Source of the DNA: Paraspadella gotoi
Lineage: Eukaryota > Chaetognatha
Length of the DNA stretch: 64,000 nt
Reading direction: 5' to 3'
Assembly (NCBI GenBank): GCA_051294375.1
Contig: CM119269.1
Coordinates: 17,927,026-17,991,025, forward strand
Each line of letters begins with the position of its first letter. Position 1 is the stretch's first letter. Under the pieces are notes generated by a model. It had not been told where the DNA came from and made no database searches. It saw only the letters and a program-made list of their open reading frames with translations. Position numbers and translations under genes: made by a program. Of the stretch, positions 37,194 to 46,921 are shown one piece after another.

Positions 37194-38870
37194 CACGTGC
37201 ATCGACGTCGTCCCATTCACGCCCGCGCACGTGACTTTGAAAACCGGGCCCCGGGACAACAAATGGACAAACTCGAGACAAAAAGTCACAAAATGGACGC
37301 GAAACAAAAAAAGTCAAAGCGTGAAAAGTGGAAAATGGAAAAAATGAGAAGAAAATCTGTCGCTCGAAATCGTCAGACCGTGGGAAGGAAAGAAAAAGAT
37401 AAAAAAAAGAAAGAAAGAAAGAAAAAGAAAAGATGAGGAGGAATAAAAAGGAGGCAGTTTGAAAAGAAGAGAAGTTGAGGTTTTTATTTGAACAAGTGGG
37501 AGGTTAACATGAATGTAAAAAACTACTATGTAAATTGTACAAAATCAAAATCGCCAAAACTACAGCTTGATTGATTTATTTTGAATATTATGTATGTTCA
37601 ATTTGTTCATATTTAAAGAAATACATTTCCTCAAATTGAAATAAACAAAACCGGTCTACCGTCTGGCGTTGATGTAAAAAAGTAAAAACCAGGCTCATTA
37701 ACGGCGGCAGATGGCGCGCGAGAGAAAGAGGAAGGTCGGCGGCGTCGCCCGACGTTCGTGGCGCCGTTCGGACACGTGAAGCGACGCCGCTCGAGGTCAC
37801 GTGACTCGAAAACGGGCGTCGATGGAATCGGCTCTGGGTTATGGGCTGAAAAGGGGGGGAGTGACGAATCGAATATGAGGATGTAGGGGGAAACAATTAT
37901 TGGAACAATGAAAGGCGAAAAGTCGGAAGAGGAAGAGGAATTAAAGGGGGAGGAGAAGGAGGAGGAGGAGGAAGAAAAAAAAGAACAAAAGAAACGAACT
38001 TTTAAACGATTATATGCGGAGGAGAAAAAACGGAGAATTCGGTTAGGATTGGCTGAATATTCCAAAATAACACTGTTATCATTGTTTCTTTGATTAATAT
38101 TGAAACAAACGTAATTAGGAATTTTTGAGATAAGTTTCTGAACTTCCTTTACTAAAGTGTTGAAGCCAACTGACATTTAGGGGGAGAAGAGGCAGGAGCT
38201 TAATTTATTAAGAGATTGCTTGTTCAATAATGCTAAAGTTAGAATAGAGAATACTAGATTCCTATTTCTTTATGAACATACATCAATCTGTAGCAATGTA
38301 TTCCATCCACCCGTTAATATTAATATAGGTCAACAAAAAGACATCGACAGATGCGGCGGCGTCCGAAATCATTTCGATCCCAGATCAACGTCAAACAAAA
38401 TCGCATCCGAACGACGTTCGATCGTCGCCGAACGTCGCCGCTTAACGGCTTCGCCCCCTTTTCTCTCTTTCCGGTTCGCCGCCTCCGTCGAAGGCCCCTT
38501 TCGACCTCCCCCCCCTCTCAAGGGCCTCATACTACGCCCCCTTTAGTTCTTCCATCTTCCTTGTACCATCCAGCCCTTCTTCATCCCCCTACCCCCTCCT
38601 CTCTCTCTTCCCCTCTACTCTTTTTTGCACGTGCCCCATTTATTTCGTCAAAATGAATTTAAAATGTCAAAATCGGAAAAAATTCGCGCCAGAAATACTT
38701 TTTTTCATTCGCTCTGCCGACGACGACGACGACGACGACCACCACGACCACGCACGTGTTGATCCCTATCGCAATCCTCCGATCCCATTTACGTAACGAT
38801 TTTCTGAATGCTTCTTTTTTGACGAAACTTTTTGATATTTCCGTTTAAAGAACCGAATCAAAGTCACGTG
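37194..38870. promoter_or_regulatory. Cluster of seven CACGTG E-boxes
   Basis: CACGTG at 37194, 37228, 37773, 37798, 38628, 38753 and 38865. A CGTGGGAA (Su(H)/CSL-type) site lies at 37379. The block is GC- and CpG-rich compared with its surroundings. CACGTG is the class B E-box bound by Hey/Hes and Myc/Max-type bHLH proteins. No coding exon is convincing in this stretch. Confidence 0.45.
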
Positions 38871-40656
38871 TCCCGGGCGTCGTTCGCAGCGACGTCTCCG
38901 TCGATACTCATTGTTTTTTTTTTCGATTTGACTTTGACATCAGCATCTACGCCATCTGGTCCTAAATGACGCCTGGCCAACTCTGGTCTCGACCCGGGTC
39001 ATCAGCCTGCTCGCCGACGCCAGATTTTATTATTTGACGCTGTACTGATAGTTTTCTATGGGGTGAATAGAATCGGCTATCGGTACGTGTCAAGTCACAA
39101 TACTAAAGCATTTTTTTTTTTTACTTTTTATTGTTAACCAATCATATCAAAGATTGAATAGGACTTCCCATTTACGTCTCATTTTGTCTTCTTCTTGATT
39201 CCCAATGTCTTTTTTTCTCTTCCTCGTGTCTTTTCCGATATTCGGAGCTTTGGAAAAAAACGTGCCTCTGGGCAAAGTTTTGTTTGACGCAAATCAATCG
39301 ATGAGTCACGGCTTTTTTTGCGATCTCTCTTCTCTCTCTCTCTCTCTCTTCTCTCTTCGCTCTCTCTTTTCTCTCTCTCTTAGTCGGTGTTATCTTTGCG
39401 CTTTCTGCACTCTCTCTCTTTTGAATCTCTCACTTTTCTTCTGTTATCTTTGCGTTTGTGTCTGAGAGCCCTCTCTCTCTTTCTCTCGCTCGTTCTTTCC
39501 CCATCTCTCTCTGCCCGTCATTTCCTTGCCCGTCAGTCGTGTCGCGAGCCCAGCGGGCGTTCAGTCTCGACCATTTTTATCCTCTTCCTGTTTGTTCACT
39601 ACCTTGTAGACTTTTAGTTAAACTTGTCAAATTTTTGGATTGTAGTTTTTCGAGTAAGAATCTTAGAAGCCATTATCGATGTCTAGCTTCAGATACTCTG
39701 AGATGATGTTGCTGTAGCATTGGCAGACTTATTTTTTTCTCTCAAAGATAAATTAATCTAAAATTTTTTTTTCATTGAGAAATTGAAAAAATTATATCTA
39801 GGTGAAAATTTGAGAGGAGATTATTTTTTTGCGGATGTTAAAATCAGCGGATTACATTACAATTTCACTGAGCGTACGCGAAAGGGGAATATTTTAGAAC
39901 CAGAAGCGGGGGGAAAAAGATTGAAAGACAGAGAGAAATTAAAAATTGTCTTATTAACAAATTTGGAAAAAAATAATTACGGCTTACGTAATATTTTTTG
40001 AATTTGCAATCTATGGACATCCAATGGACATTGTACATTGGACACAATGGACATTAGAATGTGAATATAAGGCAACATCGTACATAAAAAGAAAGACAGA
40101 ATGTCAGAAAGAAGAGATAAAAAAAATAACAATTGATCAATTTAAGAGAAAGAGAAACCAATAAGGGAAAAAGTACTAATAAGCAAAAGACACACAAAAG
40201 GAAAAAGAAACATGAAAGGCAGCTGGTTCTTTGTTTAACGTTTCCACCGATGCACCTCCGATGCGTCTTCTCTCTCTCTTTCTCTCTCTCTCTCTATATA
40301 CTCCCTGTCTTTCTCTCACTGCGCTCAGCCGCGCATGATCCGCAAATATCAACAAGAAAACGTTTTGTATAAATGTTTGAATGAATGAAAACTCACGAAC
40401 TAACAGAGAAAGGTTGGCTGTCAACATCCGTAACAAAAGTATATAAATGTGGCAAGACATTTAGCTTCAAATGGTCGGTTTGAAGATATTCCATCGGTGT
40501 GCCAAGAGTGAAATTTGGATAGTATTGTAGATTGGGCATTTTATATCTTTATTCCGGTTGGTTTTAATTTTCTCTACAACTTGAATCTCATTGTGTTTTG
40601 AACCTTTCTTTTTCGTTGTTATCAGGATATTTAGTGAAAAGTTTTGAAGTAGATTT
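38871..40656. other. Intergenic: CT-rich tracts
   Basis: Interrupted CT tracts at 39323-39500 and 40265-40315. Otherwise no exon, RNA gene or repeat family recognised. Confidence 0.5.
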
Positions 40657-40824
40657 CACAACGAATTTATTAGTAATAAACAGACATGTTTCGGCTTTAG
40701 TTAGAGAGAGAGAGAAACTTTTGCCCTCTCTCTCATTCTCTATATATATATTTTGTTTATCAAAATGAAGGCTTGCAAACTAAAGCCGAAACATGTCCGT
40801 TTATTACTAATAAATTCGTTGTGC
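40657..40824. mobile_element. Foldback element with (GA)/(CT) loop
   Basis: Arms CACAACGAATTTATTAGTAA... (40657-40703) and its inverse (40779-40824) enclose an AG- and CT-rich loop. GACATGTTTCGGC in the arm matches the foldback at 28116. The left flank AGTGAAAAGTTTTG...GTAGATTTC recurs at 43197-43224, directly against the N gap. Confidence 0.8.
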
Positions 40825-40825
40825 A

Positions 40826-43224
40826 TACCTAGCCGCTGCCGAACGCTTTATTCTCTGATCCTCTTTCCATTTTTCCGATCGCGCGTGTCGCGCGAGGGTA
40901 GTCGCTCTCGACGCGCGCTCTTAAACGCTCGTCGGAACGCGACTTACTCGACTTACCTATGCCCCCGTTGCTTTCGTCGCTGGTCGTCGCTCGAATGGAT
41001 TTCATGTATGATAGATTTTATTTATATAAGGTTTTTGCCAGACCTGAATCCGATCTCGCTCTTTAATGTTCTAAGCACATTGTTTTCACATCTTTTCATT
41101 ATATCCAATATTTTTCATCTTCATTTCTTTGTTTGATTATTGCTTTCTCATTTTAATAAAGTATATATCCGAAGAAAAAAAAAATCCTATATATTTCTGA
41201 TATGACCGATTGATATGACAACGGAAATTCTCGCCGCTGACATTCAATTATTGCCCCGTGATTATCTTCATCTCTCAGGCCTCGATCCCTACAACGGCCT
41301 CGATGCCAATCCATCGCCCTCGACTACCGCTGCCGTCGCTTCAGAGAGTGCGCCTCCGAAGTCGGCCCGCTACCATCGGTCTCCATACGAAGGGCTGGAC
41401 ATCAAAGGAACCCGCTCCGGCTGGCGGGACTCATTGTACCGCACTTCAAGTGGACTACGCGCAAAGAGACGTCCACTAACTAGAGTGCGTATCGTGATTA
41501 TTGGGACATAAACAGTTTAATTTGGAATAGTTGCAAGTCTTGTGTATTAGAATGTATTTTTTTATAAATAGTTATACACTAGTAAATCTGAATCTAATTA
41601 TCTATTTCTATCACCTATAATCCTTCAGAGCCTACCGAAAAATGCAACAAACGGCCTCTCCACCGCCATGGGCCGACGCCGCGGCCCGCTACACGGCGCC
41701 GGCCTTACGGCTCAGACTGCGTCCATCCTTACTTCCCAGCCCGCCGTGCCTTATCCGAGACAGCAGCCGCCCCGAACCGACAGCAGCCGGACCGGATTCC
41801 TTCGACTTCACTTAAGGCCCAAAGCCAACGCAACCTCTAGCGAGCGATGGCGCAGGGCGACGAGGCGGCCTACTGTCCCCTGCCGGAACTAACTTGCAGG
41901 ACATCGACCCGGCGTCGCCTATGAGGGAGGGCACCGCCGTGATAGGAATCTCTTGGCGCGGGGAACCCTCGCATCGGCGAACGCATAGCCTCCACAAGTT
42001 GCCCTCCGGACACCAGAGTTGACCTAAGGCGAAGGTGTGCGCCGCGCAATCACATCCCCGGCGCCAAACACCGCTCCCCACCTCGTCCCCAAATATGTCG
42101 GCGTGTACGTCGAAGCAAATTCCTCCGGCCGTCTACAAAATTCTCGGGTTCTAATCGCACGCAAATTCATCCTTCCGCACATACACCCGTTGACCCGAAA
42201 CGCAAATAAATACCGGCAAAGTCCCGCAGCAAAAACAGCACGCCGCCAGAGTCCCAGCCAAACCTCTGGAAACTTCACCGCAGGTACGCCACCCGCCCTC
42301 AGCCCTCTGCACGCAACAGCCACACGCCGCCCCTCGCCAACGCGCACCCATTCACGCCCACCACGCATACACTTGAAACTCATTAATCGGGCGCAAATAT
42401 CCTAAGAGTAATCCGGCGCACAAACGGAAAACGCTCGCAGGCGGCCGGGTCAAGAATGCCAAATCGTCGTCGATCAAAGCCAGTATACGTTCCTTGGGGA
42501 GACGGGAAGTTGGACCTATTGAGAAGTGGGGGACGAATTAGGACATAGTGAGATTCTTAGATTCATCTCTCTTCCTGCACTAAAAAAATCTACTCATCTC
42601 AATCTTACCTTCAAATCTCTCTACTCTATTCTCTTCTTCTCTCTCTCTCCTCTCTCTAATTTTACACTGATCCCCATCCCTTGCTTCCGATTTCAAAAGA
42701 AATCTCGTCATTGTAATAACTATACTCAAAAAAAAAAATCCAACATTTTATAACATAAAATAAAAATAATTGTGCAAAAAATAGAAATTTAATCTATGGT
42801 CGCAACGAAACGACTAGAAAAAGCCTTCAACCAAAAAGTGCTTTTATTTTCTCAATAGGAAAAAAGTAAGTGTACGTTTACGGATTTTTTTTTTCATTGA
42901 TTAAAATATTATTTTTCCGTATTAGTAATCTCTATTTATAAGACTCCCAATATTTGAGGGGGAGGGTTCAATAACGATCTCTTTGATATCGGTCCTCGCT
43001 GGAAAGTAGTTCGATTTGAATATCGTGTCTAGAACTCAATGATTCCATATTTTCAAATTTCGAAATAAATTTTTTTTTTCTTGTACATCTTTAATTTTTT
43101 TCCCCTTGTTTTTCCAGGAATACTGAGTTTGAATAATTTAGTAGTTTAATCGAGATCTTCAGACTTGTACGAATAGTTTATATGAAGATTCAAGTTTAGT
43201 GAAAAGTTTTTGGCAGTAGATTTC
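40826..43224 (+). pseudogene. Noisy inverted copy of the Hey locus (probable assembly artefact)
   Basis: Reverse complement of 43250-45290 with frequent single-base insertions, deletions and substitutions. The Orange-domain exon is recognisable at 41279-41483 (GLDPYNGLDA) but changes frame within a few codons. The terminal exon begins near 41630 (AGCCTACCGAAAAATGCAAC) and decays into mismatched Ala/Ser codons. Error density is far above that of neighbouring repeats. It reads as an uncorrected opposite-strand long read rather than a gene. Confidence 0.8.
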
Positions 43225-43249
43225 NNNNNNNNNNNNNNNNNNNNNNNNN
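43225..43249. other. Assembly gap (25 N) at palindrome centre
   Basis: N run separating the two arms of the inverted duplication. Confidence 0.99.
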
Positions 43250-43659
43250 AAAAAATTAAAGATGTACAAGAAAAAAATTTTATTTCGAAATTTGAAAATA
43301 TGGAATCATTGAGTCTAAGACACAGATATTCAAATGACTACTTTCCAGCGAGGACGATATCAAAGAGATCGTTATTGAACCTCCCCTCAAATATTGGGAG
43401 TCTATAAATAGAGAATCTAATACGAAAAAATAATATTTTAATCAATGAAAAAAAAAAATCCGTAAACGACATTACTCCATGAGAAAAAAGCACTTTTTGG
43501 TTGAAGGCTTCTAGTCGTCGTGGCTACAGATAATTTATTTTTGCACATTATTTTTATTGGTAACACAAATGTGGTTTTTTTTGAGTAAATTAATAGAAAT
43601 GACGAGATTCTTTGAAATCGGAGCAGGGATGGGGATGCAGAATGAGAGCAGAAGAGAGA

Positions 43660-43660
43660 G

Positions 43661-43715
<55 letters not shown>
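43660..43715 (+). repeat. (GA)n microsatellite downstream of Hey
   Basis: Clean GA tract. The matching place in the other palindrome arm (about 42630-42660) has a shortened, interrupted CT tract. Confidence 0.9.
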
Positions 43716-43718
<3 letters not shown>

Positions 43719-43754
43719 CGCACGGGAAAAACCACTCAGCAATCGTCCCACCCT

Positions 43755-43787
43755 TCAATAAGGCAACTCCGCCCCCGAAGGACGATA
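43755..43787 (-). other. Candidate displaced Hey C-terminal tail (YRPS motif)
   Basis: On the - strand, downstream of the Hey stop and in another frame, the codons read AYRPSGAELPY then TGA. Vertebrate HEY proteins end YRPWGTEIGAF. The position, the stop and the spacing suggest the real C-terminus, cut off by one or more frame errors between 43790 and 43980. Confidence 0.45.
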
Positions 43788-43979
43788 CGCGCGCTTGACG
43801 ACGACGATGGCATCTGACCCGGCGCGGCCCCGCGTTCCGTTTGGCGCCGGATACCAGGAAATATGCGCCGAAGTGAGTTCAGTGCAGACGGGTGGGCTGT
43901 GATGGGGCGGGCGAGGGCGGCGGGGCGTGGTGAGGGGCGAGGGCGGTGGCGTACTTGACGTGTGAGAGATCGCCGAGCG

Positions 43980-44814
43980 TTAGGCGAGGACGATGGCGGC
44001 GTTGGCGGGGACTTGCGGATGCGTCTGGGTCAACGGTGAGGCGGAGGAGATTTGCGGCGAAGAACCCGGATGTGAGACGCCGGAGGAATTGCTCGACGAC
44101 GCCGACATATTGGACGAGGTGGGAGCGGGTGGCGCCGGGGAGTGAGCGGCGCCACCACCGCTAGGCAACATGGTGCCGGAGGGAACTGTGGAGGATGCGG
44201 CGCCGAGCGAGGTTCCGGCTCCGAGAGATCCATAGGCGGCGCTCATAGGCGACGCCGTCGAATGCTGCAAGTAGTCGGCAGGGGAGTAGGCCGTCGTCGC
44301 CGCCGCCATCGCCGCTGAGAGGGCGTGGCTTTGGCCGTAGTGAAGCGAGGAACCGGCGGCTGCGGCGGCGGCTGCTGCCGGATGGACGGCGGGCTGGGAG
44401 AAGGAGGACGCAGTCGAGCCGAAGGCGGCGCCGGTAGCGGCCGCGGCCGCGCCCATGGCGGTAGAGAGGCGTTGTTGCATTTCGGAGGCTCTGAAGGGAT
44501 TAAGGGATAGAAATAGATAAATTAGATTCAGATTTACTAGTGTAAACTATATAAAAAAAAAATTCTAACAGACAGACTTGCACTATGCAAATTAAACTGT
44601 TTAGCCAAAAACGATACGCACCTAGTAGTGGCGTCCTTTTGCGCGGAGTACCACTGAAGGTGCGACATGAGCCGCAGCCGGAGCGGGTCTTGGATGTCCA
44701 GCCCTTCGGAGGAGACGAGGTAGCGGGCGACTTCGGAGGCGCACTCTCTGAAGCCGACGCAGCGGTAGTCGAGGGCGATGGATTGAGCATCGAGGCCGTT
44801 GTAGGGATCGAGGC
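43980..44814 (-). CDS. Hey: Hey (hairy/E(spl)-related bHLH-Orange repressor), 3' exons
   Basis: Nuclear transcriptional repressor of the Notch pathway. Two exons on the - strand: 44814-44622 and 44490-43980, joined in frame across a GT-AG intron. The first encodes the Orange domain, with ALDYRCVGFRECASEVARYL and EGLDIQDPLRLRLMSHLQWY closely matching the HEY1/HEY2 consensus (xAxDYRSLGFREC, GLDxxDPLRxRLxSHL). The second is Ala/Ser/Pro-rich, as expected of the Hey C-terminus, ending at a TAA at 43980. The basic helix-loop-helix exons are not in the window as assembled; they should lie upstream, where N gaps and noisy sequence occur. The usual C-terminal YRPW tail is absent in this frame (see the entry at 43755). 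Confidence 0.9.
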
Positions 44815-44872
44815 CTGGAGAAGATGAGGATAATCACGGGGTCAATATAATTGTGAATGTAAGCGGCGTGAA

Positions 44873-44882
44873 NNNNNNNNNN
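44873..44882. other. Assembly gap (10 N)
   Basis: In the intron upstream of the Hey Orange exon. Confidence 0.99.
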
Positions 44883-45632
44883 AATTTCGTTGTCATATCA
44901 ATCGGTCATATCAGAAATATATAGGATTTTTTTTTCTTCGGATATATACTTTAATTAAAATGAGAAAGCAATAATCAAACAAAGAAATGAAGATGAAAAA
45001 TATTGGATATAATGAAAAGATGTGAAAACAAATGTGCTTAGAACATTAAAGAGCGAGATCGGATCAGTCTGGCAAAAACCTTATATAAATAAAATCCTAA
45101 TCATACATGAAATCCATTCGAAGCGAACGACCAGCGACGAAAGCAACGGGGGCATAGGTAAGTCGAGGTAAGTCGCGTTCCGACGAGCGTTTAAGCGCGC
45201 GTCGAGAGCGACTTACCCTCGCGCGACACGCGGCGATCGGAAAATGGAAAGAGGATCAGAGAATAAAGCGTTCGGCAGCGGCTAGGTCATTGCATCGCGG
45301 CGACGATCCGACAGGATTACATCTTCGTTTCCGTATTGGGACCCCTACTGTTTTAAGGATTTTATCCCCAGTTTGATCGATTCTATCCCCAGTTTTTCGA
45401 TCCCCGATTTACTCTCGCGATTTCCCGTCACCGACTCAGCGGGGACGACTCCTCGACTCGGCGGGACGGCGGGACGGAACGAGAGGCCGGAGGGAAAACG
45501 GCGACAGACTTGGGGAAGGGAAGACCGGGCGGGGAAGGCGTATTGGCGCCGCGGGGGAGGGGCGTCGTGACGCCGCGGGGGGCGCCGCGAGATGGAGTAG
45601 GTTGGTTTTAGAAAAGGTAAACAGTAGAACTT

Positions 45633-45642
45633 NNNNNNNNNN
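45633..45642. other. Assembly gap (10 N)
   Basis: Short gap upstream of Hey, after the palindrome arm ends near 45290. Confidence 0.99.
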
Positions 45643-45843
45643 TCAAAGAAATGGTAAGATGTGGCTAAACGTAAAATGAGAGGAAAAACCAGAGTCATAA
45701 AAATTTAAAAATTTACGTTGTACAAGCAAAGAGATTGAGTTCAAAATGGATTTCAAGAAAATTGGACGGAAGATGGAAAGAGAAATGGATTGACGACGAC
45801 AAAGCAACGAAATAGAGCGAGAAAAAAAAATCGGGAAAAACTT

Positions 45844-46921
45844 CGTGGGAAAAATTGAAAAAAAAGCAGCGAAAGGAAAACAAAAGAATAAAAAATGGAA
45901 AAAAACGAAAGCGGAAAATAGAAAATAGAAATTCGGGAAAACAACTAAAAGTACGACGTCCGCCGAACCGAAAATAAGGCGAGGTCTCTCTCTATGTGTG
46001 TGTCTTTCATTTTTTCCCGCCTTTACCAATGTCACTGGTTACGGACGTTGCGCATTCGTCAAACCTTTTTTTTCTGACGTCTTGGATCAAAAGTAAATTT
46101 AGATATCGAAAACTCGTTTGAAGTTTTTCTTGATCGATAGCGACATCCGTCAAAATGAAAACAAACAAAAACACATCTCCTCGAAAAGAAAACAAAGAAA
46201 AAATGTTCACTGGAACAAAAGGGGAGACTTAAAAGTAAACAAGTTGAAATTTCCTCCACGCTCTTTCATAATCGGGAGAGAAAACTTGAGTGAGGTTTGC
46301 TCATCGAGAATCAAAAAAAAATCTGGAAAAAACAAACACGGGGAAAAATTTTCAATCGAGAAAAAGCATCATCAAAAAACCCTAAAACTCTTTCATCAAA
46401 ACTTTTTGACGGGCGAGGAAAAGTCGCGGAAATCGCTCCGCAAACTTTTTTTTCGCGGAGTTGGCGGTAACCATGGAAACTGTTAGAAGTGGGGAGGAAG
46501 TGGGGAGAGAGAGGAGGATTTGTGGGTGCCGACTCTCTCTCTCTCTCTATACCGATCTTACGTATGCCTTTTTCAGTCTGTCGGTCTTCATACGTTTTCG
46601 TTGTCCGTTCTTACCTGCTCGTCGTCTTCGCCTCATTGTTTATCTTTGTCGTTTTCAGTTTTTCGTCTGCTTTCATCGTTTTTCGTTGTCGTTTATTACG
46701 TATAATTCAAATTTAATAGGCAATCTTGCCGTCTTCAGTTCTACAACCAAAAATTTTATTTCAAAGAAACGTTATTCAAACACAGTTCTCCCCGCTTTGA
46801 ATCAAGCCTTACATCAGCCGCTCAAATAATTATTGTAGAATTTTCTGTTCAGACAGTTTTGTGCCTGTGAAAGAAGCCGAGCAGCCCAGAGAGAGAGACG
46901 AGGGCCCAAAGCTTTCCCACA
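45844..46921. promoter_or_regulatory. Two CSL/Su(H)-type sites upstream of Hey
   Basis: CGTGGGAA at 45844-45851 and TGTGGGAA (on the - strand) at 46914-46921. Both fit YGTGGGAA, the Notch-effector site, and lie 1.0-2.1 kb upstream of the first visible Hey exon. Confidence 0.3.

Noticed and set aside
37056-37436. 126-codon open frame ending in a Lys/Arg-rich stretch
   Set aside because: Composition follows the purine-rich DNA; no domain, no partner exon.
41668-42405. Several open frames of 60-122 codons on both strands
   Set aside because: They are frames of the degraded inverted copy of the Hey last exon, not independent genes.
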